A stretch of DNA of 64,000 nucleotides, from contig NC_052350.1 in assembly GCF_009727055.1 (NCBI RefSeq), forward strand, positions 20,873,862 to 20,937,861. The letters run 5' to 3'. The notes under the pieces were generated by a model, which did not search any database, was not told the origin of the DNA, and saw only the letters and a list, made by a program, of their open reading frames with translations. This DNA is from Benincasa hispida. Its lineage: Eukaryota > Streptophyta > Magnoliopsida > Cucurbitales > Cucurbitaceae. Positions 48,700-60,157 of this stretch are shown piece by piece. Position 1 is the first letter of the stretch, and each line of letters opens with the position of its first letter. Both the position numbers and the translations under genes were made by a program.

Positions 48700-50051
48700 A
48701 AAGTCCAGCTTGAAATAAGCAGTCCCTGAGTTACTATGCAACTTAAACTCATCAGGGACGTATTCCTTTTGAAATATCCTTTTTAAATCAATGCTTCATG
48801 AACTTTCATTACCTTTCTTTTAACTGTTATCGTTTATTTATATAAAAAAATAAAAAATAAAATAAAAAAGGGGCGATCGTGATAAATGATTTTGTTAACT
48901 TTGTTTTTTTTTTAATGATTATTTGATCCTCTCAATGTTTTTTTTTGCAACGATCGAGGTGAACGTTCACGAAGGTGCTACACGAAGACAACTACTTTAT
49001 TTCGTCACCGCAATCAAAAGAAAATGGATTGCCGCAAAGCAGGATGCGTCAACATCTAATGTGGGCGACAATGCAAATTTGGGGGTTATCTTTCCTTGAC
49101 TTTATTCCAAATTTAGCATTATCGCATCGCATTTTAATTTTGAAAATTTTATCACCGCATCCTTTTTGGTTACCACAATCATTTAACATTGATCAATTTA
49201 GTAAGTCACCGTATGATTTCTCTTTGCCAATTATGATTTCAATGATGAAACGCATGCTTCTATATTTTCGTACACACTAGAGTCAACTTAATTTTAGGAC
49301 AGTCACCTCATGAAATATTTCTAGAAGTTAGTGGTCTGCTAGCTTTCTTTCAAACCGACCCTTTACGAAACTTCCTAAAAACATCGCATGACTTCTTTCA
49401 ATCTTTTGGCAATGAGGACATTGCCGCATTTTAAATTTGGGGGTGTGGTATCCATCTTCGACCTTGCTATTTTTAGCCTTGCTTATAAAATAAATAAATA
49501 ATAATAATAATAATGTTGCAATCGGATCCTACTCGTAGTTGGATGTCCGCATGACACATGTAGGGGCAAGCCAAAAGAAAGGTAGGAATCGTGATCAACG
49601 CATAAATAAATGACCGCAACTCTACTGCCAAATAAGCATGAGCTTAGTTTGAGAAAGAGTGCCTTGCTCGTAGTTGGATGTCCGCATGACATACGTGGGG
49701 GCAAGCCAAAACGAAGGCGAGGCACTTGGATTGGCACAAGGTTAGAGAAAAAAAATAATGTCTAAAATATGCAAGGATAAAAAAATCATTTAACACCCCA
49801 ATGAAAAAAGTTTTGTTGAAATAAATCATGCGATGTCCTGGAATCTAGTAAAGTCTTTTTCAAGGTTAAAATTGCGGTCCCTAAATTTTAGAAATATTTT
49901 ACGAAAAAACCTGGATAAGAATTAAGGAAATTTTTGTGTATAGGTTTGAATAAGGCATCCTTGAGAAATCTAGGGAAAGAGAAGGTGGTCGACTTTCTAA
50001 AGGAAATCTTTAGCTTATGCTTAAGGACAAGCATTGTTTAAATTTGGGGTG
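48700..50051 (+). other. 3' noncoding internal region of the Athila-like element
   Basis: About 1.35 kb with no RT or integrase similarity in any frame. It contains an about 50 bp direct repeat (TCGTAGTTGGATGTCCGCAT at 49531-49550 and 49670-49689, each followed by a GGGGCAAGCCAAAA word). It ends with the purine/T-rich AAATTTGGGGTG (50040-50051) just before the 3' LTR, the expected purine tract position. Confidence 0.75.
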
Positions 50052-51750
50052 TGATAACGGGCAGAAATGCACGTTATTGCAGTGCTAAGTTATTAAACAA
50101 TACAGACTTGCGATGATAAAAATATATAAGATTGCGTCCAAAAAAAGCATTAAGTTCATAATATTGGGGTCGCATGCGTCCATCGCATTGAAACAGTTAA
50201 CTTATGTATTTTTGTGTAGAATATGCATTGACGCAAGGTAGAAAGTGCGATCCAAAGAAATCAACGGTCGAGCGCATTAAGAGATTGCGTTAACGCAAGG
50301 CTATGCGATCATTTGCGCTCGCAAATATCTGCTCGAGAAGGTTGCCGCATAGAGCCGGCACATCTTGGTGGGCGCATCTGGGTGAAAAGCATAATAAATC
50401 ACGATAGGACAGAAAGCTGATGACGGTCGATTCCAAATTAAGTTGACAAGTCGTTAACGATCTATTGTAGCAAGTACACTCAATTTTTCGGTGACAAATA
50501 TTCAGCGCGTCAGACAAAGAATTAATGTCATCCCTTCAGTGCAATCATAAGAGAGAATAAGTCTTTCACTCCGAAGCTCTATAAATACCAGAGACCACCT
50601 TCAGTGATGGAATTCGACAGTTAGATAATTTTCTCTATAAATAGATGTAGCCTTGTTCATAGTTTTTATTTTACTTAGAAGGTGGAACAGGAGAAGGAAA
50701 AAAACGCCAGAAGATTGCCCTAGTCAGCTCGAGAGAGAACCAATGAGGCGTGGAAAAGTAGAGAGAGGGCTGACTCTTGCGAGAGCAAGATTATCTTTTG
50801 AGCAAAGTATAGAAGAACAGTGTAAAAGCCTTAAGAAGTAAGAGATTGCTACCAGGCTCTTTATTCTTATTCTGCATTGTTATTTTGTATTTCAATTCTA
50901 TATCTATAAAATGGAACTTGTTTATCTACATCTGTTCACTCTCTTACAAGCACGCATGAGTAGCTAAATCTAGTGAATGGGTTGAGAAGAACTTAGCTAA
51001 CATGACCTAGGATCTTCATTGCATGCAATTATCTTGTCTTATGTTGCGTCCAACACCCTTTTAGAGCTACTCGAGAGAGAGTCTAAAGAAAGAACCCAAG
51101 ACTTGAGAGAGCTAGGTTAGAATTTAGACACGAGAGAGCAAGATTAGATCTGCATAAGCAAGAGATAGGGACTTAGAGATAAGTTCTGTTTGCCAACATG
51201 CATCGCATGCACCCTAGAGATAGGTTATGGTATTATGCAGTCGCCTTGTATGTGTGTATGTCATTCGTCATCGCATAAACAAGAATAGAGGCTTATGTGT
51301 AGGTCCTATAGACTTCTTGGCATATATCACATGCGTTCTAAAACTAGAAGTCGTAGCATTTGCATTGAGAGATGATTTGCTATTGTATGTGTGTTGCATG
51401 ATCATATAACATGAACGCAATCCTAGGAAGTGTTAGCTGAACCCCTTCCCAACCCGTTCCTCCGTATATTAATCGCATCTTCTGTAATATTGACTATTTT
51501 CTTAACTCCACCACATAAATTTGATACTGTAAACAACAACCCAACAAATCTTTGATTTATTGGTTACCACAAATTCATCTTAAAAATTATTATCGCATAT
51601 TGTTTTTCTTAGTCCCTGAGTTCGACCCTGGACTTACCAGGAAACTCAATAGGATTTATACTTGGGTTCTACTAAAAAAACTTGTTGCACAACGCATTTT
51701 TCCATCACTGTAATTTCTTTCATTAATTCACCACATAAAATAATGCATCA
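50052..51750 (+). repeat. 3' LTR of the Athila-like element
   Basis: 1699 bp, starts TGATAACGGG and ends TAATGCATCA. Colinear with the 5' LTR except for the extra segment at about 50414-50480 and many point differences. Confidence 0.9.
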
Positions 51751-53108
51751 AGTGCCTGATAGTTAACAGATGGTGGATCCCGTGACTAAAGAGTTTAGTC
51801 AGTTAGTCATGTACCGTTGGACCTTCGAGCTACAGGTCCATAAAGTCCCATTGGTAGCTCAATGGATTCAGTTGAGGATCAGTTCTTAGTGTTGATTTGA
51901 AATGTTTAAATTGACAAGAGGTAATTCGATTATATATGATAATGATCAGTATGATGTATGAGATACATCTAGTGGAGGATTAATGTAAATAAGATTTACA
52001 TTAAGTGCCATGGAATAGAAAAAGAGCTATGGTTTATATGTTACATGAGATGAAATATTAAAACTATAGATTATAAATATATTATGGTAAGTTAGTTATC
52101 ATTTATATTTATAATAATATTAATTATTGGATAATTAATTCTTTTTCTCTAATAACCATTTGAGTGGGAGATTATTGGTGGTTTCATGGTAACCGTGAGA
52201 TAAAAGGAAAATTGTTTTCCTAATTTTAGTAAGGTTGAATTTTTTTTTTTGAGATTTTTTTCTCTTGGAATCTCATAAAAGTTGTCAAGTAAATAGGATT
52301 TACTAAGCGACAACTTGGAGCGAGCTAAATGACCGTGTAGTGTTTGTAGGCGACAGAGACACAGCTAAACGATCGTTTAGCTTTTGCTAGACGATCACTT
52401 AGCTTTTGTTAAACGATTGGGCATCGACCTATACGATAGGTTTTGTCTTCTCCCACTTGCTCATTCGTTTACACGATTGTTGATTCCTCCATCTTTTGCC
52501 TCAAATCAAGTCCACACAGAACCCACCCTTTGGATTCTCACACCGAGAATACCAAGGTAGCCTTCTTGGTGGTGTCATACTCAACTCGACGCCATCGAGG
52601 TTCTGTGGAGGCTGTTCGTGTTGTTGGGGAGTTCATGACCGAGGCAATTGCTGAGTTTGAGTGCGTGGTGTTCGTGTAGTGTAGCGGTCATGTTGGACGA
52701 GCGTTCAGATGTTGCTGTGTTCGAGCGTTCGTGATCAAGGAGCTGGGCGATGAGTCTACAAATGTGTGTAAAGTTTCTTCTTGATCATTTGTATTATCAT
52801 GCTGTAATTTCTGTAATGAATGCATAACCGTATGTTTTTTTTTTATGACTTATTTGTAAAGTTCATATATGATTATAATTTGGAATGATCTTTTCGCTGC
52901 TTATGGAAATCCTCATGCACGATTTCCTTTAGAGAACATGGTCATTGCACGTGAGATCATGAACTCGTTGCAAGAATTGCTTGAACGTCAGTTCTTACTT
53001 TTTGAGCACAGAGGGATGGATGACAATACCAATAGTGTCAGTTCCTAAGTTAATCTCTAGGAAGAGAAAGCAAGTGTTGCTGACTCTGTTGAAGTTCATC
53101 GACAAGAA

Positions 53109-56100
53109 GTGTTCTCTGAAATGGAACTTGGAGTTTATTTAGGTTCTGATTCTGATCCCACTACTCTTCAAAAGAGGGGGATGTCTAAAGACAGTAAATA
53201 TTATTTATTGGTCTTAGAGACGTATTTGGTAGAGAATGATGATTCTACCGGGGTCCTTGATTTGGGTGCTACTAATCACGTCAGTTCCTTTTATCAAGGA
53301 TTTAGTTCCTAGCAAACGTTGCCATAGGGAAAGTTGACTCTTCAAGTCGGCACTTGTGAGGTTGTTTCAGATGTTGCTGTATATAGGCTAAAGTTATTTT
53401 TGGACAAGAAAAGCTATCTGTTACTAAATAATGTTTTCACAGTTCCTCATACCAAGAGAAACATAATCTCGATTTCTTGTCTCATTGAACAAGGTTATAC
53501 CGTCTCCTTTTCTAAGAGTAAAGGTTTTATTTTCAAGAATGGGATGGAGATTAGTTTTGGTTCAATGGAAAATAACTTGTATGTACTAAGGCCGTTAGTC
53601 ATAAAAACCTTGTTTAATACTAAAATGTTCAGTATGGCAACAACAGCTAAAAGACCAAAGGTTTCTCCAAAGGAAAACGCCCATCTTTGGCATCTAAGAT
53701 TATGTCACATCAACCTCAATAGGATTGAGTAGTTGGTGAAATGTGGACTTCTAAAGAGTTTAGAAGAAAACTCATTGTCGGTGTGTGAATCATGCCTCGA
53801 AGGCAAGATGACCAAACGACTTTTTATTAGAAAATGTTATAGAGCCAAGGAAGCCTTGGAGCTTGTACATTCAGACCTCTATGGTCCGATGAGTGTTAAG
53901 GCTCGAGGTGGGTATGAACATTTCATCTCTTTCATAGATGATTATTCAAGGTACGAATATCTCTACCTAATGCAACGTAAGTCTAAAGCCCTTGATAAGT
54001 TCAAAGAGTATAGGGCTGAAGTTGAAAACTTGTTAGGTAAGAAGATAAAAATACTATGATCTGATCGTGGTGGAGAGTATATGGACCTCCAATTCCAGAA
54101 CTATGTGATAGAACATGGAATTACGTCCCAACTCTCGGCCCTAGGTACACCTCAGCAGAATAGTGTATCAAAAAGGAGAAATAGAACCTTGTTGGACATG
54201 ATTCGGTCTATGATGAGTTATGCTCATCTTCCAGATTCGTTTTGGGGTTTTACAGTGGAGATTGCATGCTATATTTTGAACAATGTTCCTTCGAAAAGTG
54301 TTTATGAAACACCTTTTGTGTTGTGGAGAGGCCATAAAGGTAGTTTACATCACTTCAGGATTTGGGGGTATCCGGCTCATGTGCTTATGACTAACCCGAA
54401 GAAGTTGGAACCACGTTCAAAAGTTTGCCTCTTTGTAGGCTACCTTGGGGAAACGAGGGGTGAATACTTCTATGATCCGAGTGAAACAAGTGTTTGTTTC
54501 TACAAATGTTATCTTCTTAGAAGAAGACCACATCAGGGTTCATAAACCACGAAGTAAGCTTGTTTTACGTGAGATTTCTAATGAAACTGAGACTATCGAG
54601 GGTTCAACAAGAATTGTTGAATAGACTGACAGATCAACAAGAGTTGTTGAGGTCAGTATATCTATTCGACCATCTCAAGAGTTGAGACTGCCTCGACGTG
54701 GTGGGAGGGTTATGAACCCACCGAAATGCTACATGGATTTGACTGAAGCCCAAAACATCATTTCTGATGATGGGGTTGAGGATCCATCGTCTTATAAGCA
54801 AGCGATGGAGGATGTTGACAAAGATGAGTGGATTAAAACCATGAACTAGGAAATGGAGTCTATGTACTTCAATAAAGTCTAGGAACTTGTGGACCAACCC
54901 GATGGTGTAAAACCTATAGGGTGTAAGTAGATCTACAAGCGAAAACGAGGTGTAGATGGAAAAGTGCAAACCTTTAAGGCTAGATTCGTGACAAAGGGTT
55001 ATACCCAGGTCAAGGGAGTGGACTGTGAGAAAACTTTCTCACCTGTTGTCATGCTGAAGTCTATCAGAATACTCCTGTCCATGGCCATATTTTATGATTA
55101 TGGATATGGAAAATGGACGTCAAAATTACTTTTCTTAATGGTAATCTTGATGAGACCATCTACATGGCTCAACTAGAGGGGTTCATAGTTCCAGATCAAG
55201 AGCAAAGAGTTTGCAAGCTTAATAGGTCCATTTAGGGGCTAAAATAAGCGTCTAGATTGTGGAACATTAGATTTGACAGTGCGATCAAATCGTTTAGCTT
55301 TGATTATAACGTTGATGAGCCTTGCTTTTATAAGAAGATCATCAACAGATCAGTAATTTTTCTGGTATTGTATGTGGATGATATCCTACTCATTGGGAAT
55401 GATGTAGGGTTTTTTACTGACATTAAAAAGTGGCTAGCCACCCAGTTTCAAATGAAAGATTTGGGTGAGGCGCAGTATGTTCTAGGGATCCAGATCATTC
55501 GAATCGCAAGAACAAGAGGTCAACCTTGTCTCAGGCATCATACATTGATCAAATATTGATCAGGTACAGGATGCAGGATTCCAAGAGGGGTTTATTACCC
55601 TTCAGGCATAGAATCATTTTGTCTAAGGATCAATGTCCTAAGACAACTCAAGAGGCTGAGGAGATGAGACGGATTCCTATACTTCAGCTGTAGGAAGCTT
55701 AATGTATGCAATGTTGTGTACCAAACTCAACATTTGCTATGCAGTAGGGATTGTCAGTCGTTATCAGTCCAATCCAGGATTAGATCACTAGACGGTGGTC
55801 AAAACGATCCTCAAGTATCTTTGGAGAACAAGGGAATACATGCTCATGTATGGAGATAAGGATTTGATCCTTAAAGGATACACAGACTCTGACTTTCAGA
55901 CTAATAGAGATTCTCGTAAATCGACATCGGGGTCAATGTTCACTGTTCACTCTAAATGGAGGGACTGTAGTATGACGAAGCATCAAGCTAGGATGCATCG
56001 TTGACTCCATTATGGAAGTCGAATACGTAACCGCTTGTGAAGCAACTAAGAAGGTTGTTTGGCTGAGGATATTATTTATAGATTTGGAAGTTGTTCCAAA

Positions 56101-56362
56101 TATGGATTCGTTGATCACCTTTTATTGTGATAACAGTGGGGCTGTGTCAAATTCGAAGGAACCTCGGAGTCATCATAGAGGCAAGCATATCGAACGGAAA
56201 TATCATTTGATCAGGGAGATTGTGCATCGCGGTGATGTGATAGTCATGAAGATCGCATCGGAGCACAACGTTGCTGATCCGTTTATAAAGGCTCTCACAG
56301 CTAAAGTGTTTGAGGGTCATCTGGAAAGTCTGGGTCTATGGGACATGTGGCATCTTGTCTAG
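53109..56362 (+). pseudogene. Copia pol (protease, integrase, RT, RNase H), decayed
   Basis: Protease: DLGATNHVS at about 53260 (from DSGA). Gag-pre-integrase: HLWHLRLCHINLNRIE, then CESCLEGKMTKRLF (HHCC zinc site), to 53830. Integrase core: HSDLYGPM, FIDDYSRYEYLYLM and SDRGGEYM, then TPQQNSVSKRRNRTLLDM; the residue 36 positions after the second Asp is Lys where the D,D-35-E catalytic Glu belongs. RT: TFKARFVTKGYTQVKGVDCEKTFSPVV, then LYVDDILLIGND (catalytic YVDD kept) up to 55559. RNase H: GYTDSDFQTNRDSRKSTSG and YCDNSGAVSNSKEP, ending HNVADPFIKAL (55795-56362). Stops at 53729, 54057, 54628, 54847 and others, plus frame changes after 54540, 54969 and 55560, make it inactive. Confidence 0.93.
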
Positions 56363-56460
56363 AGCAAGTGGGAGATGATATTGGGGTATAGAGTATGCCC
56401 TAATTTATTGTATATTGTACTTGTATTTTTCATGTATTGTACATTAGTCTTCTGAGGCAT

Positions 56461-56476
56461 TAAGACAAGTGGGAGA
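56461..56476 (+). other. Polypurine tract of the copia element
   Basis: TAAGACAAGTGGGAGA lies directly before the 3' LTR start TGATTGAGATT. A second similar word, CAAGTGGGAGATGAT, occurs about 95 bases upstream near 56365, so the tract is duplicated. Confidence 0.8.
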
Positions 56477-58557
56477 TGATTGAGATTAGTGTCCTAATTC
56501 TCCTGGAGTCTCGTAGTTTATAAACTGTACACATTGTTATGAATAAAAAAAGAGTTATTTTATTTTGCATTTACTCATATTCAATAAACAAAGCTCCATG
56601 GTTATTATATGTAACCTTAAGCATGTATATGAAATATTCGAGTGGATCATGTCTTAAGTGATAACCTAAAAAAGGTCTGTAGTATAAGGATTAAGGAAGG
56701 ATACATGATCCTGGTGACACTACAGATACAGCCTGCTTTTTAGAGGTTTGCAAGTGTTGTGAACTACTACAGATGGAGATCCTGACCATTCACGTGGAGA
56801 CATGCAAGAGTGGTGCCTTATATAAAGAGTTTGTATAAGACCGGACCACGAGATGACTAATCTCTTTATATAACGTTGTTGATACTTGAGACTTACATCT
56901 CACCTAAACGACCATAGGTGACATGACCCTAATCCTGAGTGTTTTGAGAACTCATGCCTTTGAGGGCAGTCCTTTGATTAGTATGGGTGAGAGTGACCAG
57001 ATTGCCAACTCAAAATGCCTACCTTTTTGGGGATTTGTCTGATTTGGGAGTTGGGAACTCAGTTACATAAGATGGAATTCACTTATTCCCCGAAGCAGGG
57101 GTATGTAGATAGATTGCTCCCTTAAGGGTTGATTTCAGGTCTTAAACATAGTGGCCACAACATCTCTTTGGAAGAGATGACTCAGTCATAGTAGGACTAT
57201 GACTTATGTTCATTAGAGGGATCAGTGGTACTTAAGAAGTTAGATATAACTACAGGGGCAAAACGGTATATTGGCTCAACTGTACTTACAAGCGATCTGT
57301 GAAGGGTTATCACACTATTGATTGGTTGATATGGACACAAAATATATCTATAATGAGAAGAGTGCAGCTGTCGGTCTTTAATGGAGTGCCCGAGAGTTAA
57401 CAGATGGTGGATTCCGTGACTAAAGAGTTTAGTCAGCTATTCACATACCGTTGGAGCTTCAAGCTGTAGATCCATAAGGTCTCCTTGGTAACTCAATGGA
57501 TTCAAGTCAAGAATCAGTTCTTGGGGTTGATTTGAAATGTTCAAATTGACAAGAGAAAATTTGATTATATATGATATAATCTGTGTGATGTATGAGATAC
57601 ATCAAGTGGAAGATTAATGTAAACGTGATTAACATTAAGTACCATAAAATATAAAAAGTACTATGGTTTATATGTTTCATGAGATAAAATATTAAAACTA
57701 TAGGTTATAAATATAGTATGGTAAGTTGGTTGTCATATTTATTTATAATAATATTAATTATTGGATATTATCTCTTTTTCTCTAATAACCAATTGAGTGA
57801 GAGGTTACTGGTGGTTTTATGGTAACCGTGACATAAAAGAAAAAATGTTTTCCTAAAATTAGGAGAGTTACTACTTTCGGAAAGGAACTCATAGAATGTT
57901 GTCAAATGAAATGGTTTCACTAAATGATAGCTGATAAAGAGACTAAACGATCGTGGAGTGTTACTATACGATAGTTCACTCAGCTGGTCGTAGCTAAATG
58001 ATCGCAGGGCGTTGTCTATACAATTGGCTACCTTCTTTTACACGATTGAGCATTCATTTATACGATAGATACTTCTCATCTCCCACTTGCTCAATCGTCT
58101 AAATGATTATTGTTCCTCCAGTCTCTTCCTCTAACCAAGACCATACAGAGCCTACACTTATGAATTCTCACATTGAGAATACCAAGGTAACCATTGTGGT
58201 GGTGTCCTCACTCTACTCGACTAAGTTCGAGGTTTTGAAGTCGTTCGTTGTGTGTTCGCATTGCTCATGTAGTGTTCGCTGTTGATCGTGTTGTGTTACA
58301 ATCATTGTGTCCGAGCGTTCGTGTATCGCTGTCTTGAAGATTGAACGAGCGTTCGTGACTGAAGGAGTTTGAAGAATAAGTCATCAAAGGTATGATACTC
58401 TATCTCTTGATCTTATCTTAAAGCATGCCGTAATTTCGTATTGTGTATAACCAGTTAGTTTCTTTTTGTGTTCTGTAATTGTGTATGTTTAATTTCGAAT
58501 GGAATTTGGAACAATCATTTCGCTGCTCATGGAAATCCTCATGTTTGATTTCCTTCA
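56477..58557 (+). repeat. 3' LTR of the copia element
   Basis: 2081 bp, TGATTGAGATTAGTG to TTTCCTTCA, colinear with the 5' LTR. Confidence 0.9.
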
Positions 58558-59160
58558 TATGACTTGCTTGAATCGATTGAGAGATTGTTATAAGTACATT
58601 TAATCTAAGTTTAAAAGACCTTAGATTTAGATCGCATAAAATAAAAGAGGATATTTCTTAGAAATACGTATATCCTCAGCACATTGCACTCATCACGCGC
58701 ATCTTAGAAATAATATAATGTGGCTAGATACACTAAGAAGTGATGGATGTTACATTGAGTGCATGCTTGATCACACAATCCACTTAGTTGTTTAGGAAGT
58801 GTTGGTGATAATTCTTTCAACCCATTCATCATATATCTGTCACCAAATTCACACCGAGTCATTTAGACATAATTTTCATCGCATCATACCTAGATTTAAA
58901 ATACCTCATTCATTCAACCATTTTGAACGTTTAATTTGCACTACGATCATATCTTTAGTTTCATCGCACGTTAGCAAGCAATCCTTGCGTTCGACCCTGA
59001 GGACTCTGGTTGAATTTGCACTTGGGTTTGACTAGATAAAACTAAACGTTAAACCATAATAGTCCTATCAACTCATCGCATGTTATTAATGCATCAGTAG
59101 ATAAACTAACTTTTTCCACTAGTGTGGTGGCATTGGAATTGGGCTTAGATTTAGTGTACT

Positions 59161-59936
59161 TTAAAGATTTCCTTTGGAGTTGTCATTCAATGTTGATGGC
59201 AATGTGCACCATTTCTTCCAAATCCTCACATGGTTGAATTTCTTCATGATCGACAAGTATATGAACAATCTTTTCACTAAGTTCTTTATAGAACGATTGA
59301 TGGTAGCTTCCTCATCCTCATATATGATCATCTCCTCAAGCAATTGTGACATCTCTTCATAGTACCTTTCCACACTTTTGCTCCCTTGTTTCAAAGTTCG
59401 CAATTTGTGGAAAGATTTAGGTATAAAATGGTTCCTCATGAGAACCTTGATTTCTTTCCATGAGGGTATTGCATGATTTTTGCTTCTTCTCCTATTCGAC
59501 AATAAATTATTCCACCATATTAGTGCACAATCTTCAAATGTAGAAGCGATAAGTTTTACTTTTCTCTTTTCACTGTTGGTGATCAAATATAACATTGATT
59601 TCTTCCTCTAAAAAAAGATACTCGTCTGGATTTGAATTACTTCCAGAGAACAACTGAAGCATGTTTCAATCAAACATGACAACTATTCTTCAAAACTCTT
59701 TCTTGTGTATACATGACTTGCGAAATTCACCTAAACTCATGAAAAATTAGCTGCTTAATTGACGTGGTTGCTTGACGTGTATCTGCTTGGAATTTTTTCC
59801 CTCTGATTTTCACGTTTTGCAGCCTCACCTTCAATTTTTTTTTTTTCAATTTTCTTCTTTGTTTTTTTTCCTGATTTCGATTGAATCTTCGGGCATGCCA
59901 ACAAAATTTATTCCTTTTTTTTTTCCTCCATTTCAA
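59161..59936 (-). pseudogene. Gypsy gag remnant
   Basis: The open frame 59595-59161 contains KVKLIASTFEDCALIWWNNL, then SWKEIKVLMRNHFIP, LKQGSKSVERYYEEM and EEATINRSIKNLVK, matching the Retrotrans_gag domain order (A..W..L, W..M....R..P, L.QG..SV..Y..E). A Lys/Arg-rich N-terminal part lies at 59936-59727 in another frame, so there is at least one frame break. No CCHC zinc knuckle was found behind it; the downstream coding sequence passes across the solo LTR insertion at 59097-59101 into 38129. Confidence 0.8.
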
Positions 59937-60140
59937 TTCTACTCCTTCTCAAGTCTATAGTTGATTGATCCACAACTCATTTTTTTTTTAATTCCACAAT
60001 ATCGATCGACTTTTTTTTTTCTTTTGAATTCCAATGACAGCCCCGACTTATCTTCTTTTTTCACAATTTTCTTTTTTTCAACCAAAACAAAATCTGAAGA
60101 TAAAATTCTAAATAGTACTCACAGGATATATCCGATCTAG

Positions 60141-60155
60141 AGCACTCTGATACCA
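60141..60155 (-). other. Primer binding site, initiator-Met tRNA type
   Basis: Reads TGGTATCAGAGTGCT on the minus strand, directly inside the 5' LTR after a TT spacer. TGGTATCAGAGC is the common plant retrotransposon site matching the 3' end of initiator methionine tRNA; here one base differs near its end. Confidence 0.8.
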
Positions 60156-60157
60156 AA

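Larger units (their letters stand above)
44866..51750 (+). mobile_element. Athila-like gag-protease-only retrotransposon
   Basis: The exact TSD AGTGC lies at 44861-44865 and 51751-51755. LTRs 44866-46502 and 50052-51750 both run TGATAAC to ATGCATCA. The primer binding site at 46509 has the tRNA-Asp type used by Athila/Tat elements. The 3.5 kb internal region has gag-like frames (46584-47990) and a retropepsin (48226-48699), but no reverse transcriptase, RNase H or integrase. It is thus nonautonomous. The 3' LTR carries about 60 bases (roughly 50414-50480) absent from the 5' LTR, so the two LTRs have diverged noticeably since insertion. Confidence 0.9.
43959..52931 (+). mobile_element. Copia solo LTR inside the copia gag
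   Basis: From about 43959-43969 the sequence follows the copia LTR (TATCCTAATTCTCTCGGAG and on) to 44865, is interrupted by an Athila-like element, and resumes at 51756 through to the LTR end TTTCCTTTA at 52931. It is the same family as the host element's own LTRs. It has no second LTR or internal region. A clean 5 bp TSD was not found, and the left edge lacks the TG start, so terminal loss or a recombination origin is possible. LTR-derived length is about 2.08 kb. Confidence 0.8.
43749..53100 (+). pseudogene. Copia gag, split by a solo LTR
   Basis: The first part (43749-about 43960) reads MFDFSLNASSLTDFIQWKEY, then FVMVEECPQISTLDAP and VRNAYEVWMKATS, a stop, then LHILA, matching the N-terminal part of copia gag (UBN2/DUF4219-like W.....L....ECP...A). 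The second part resumes at 52932 with ENMVIAREIMNSLQELL, the next conserved gag block, followed by stops. A nested solo LTR lies between, and a few codons at the join seem to be missing. No zinc knuckle was recognised before the protease. Confidence 0.8.
39047..58557 (+). mobile_element. Ty1/copia retrotransposon, decayed, with nested insertions
   Basis: Two LTRs of about 2.07 kb (39047-41118 and 56477-58557), a primer binding site at 41120, a gag in two pieces (from 43749 and from 52932), pol at 53109-56362 in the copia order protease, integrase, reverse transcriptase, RNase H, and a purine tract before the 3' LTR. Flanks are TATAT on the left (39042-39046) and TATGA on the right, an imperfect TSD. 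Without the insertions at 43959-52931 the element is about 10.5 kb. Many stops and frame changes mean it cannot act by itself. Confidence 0.9.
38130..59096 (+). mobile_element. Athila-like solo LTR split by the copia element
   Basis: The exact TSD GTAGA lies at 38125-38129 and 59097-59101. It starts TGATAACTTG and ends AATGCATCA, the same termini as the LTRs at 44866-46502 and 50052-51750 (TGATAAC to ATGCATCA). Shared internal words include CATGCAATCATGAGA-type sequence near 38556, GCAAGGAATTGTAGACC and, near the end, GCGTTCGACCCTGAGGACTC. Its two parts are 38130-39046 and 58558-59096, about 1.45 kb in total. Nothing internal remains, so it is a solo LTR. Confidence 0.85.
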
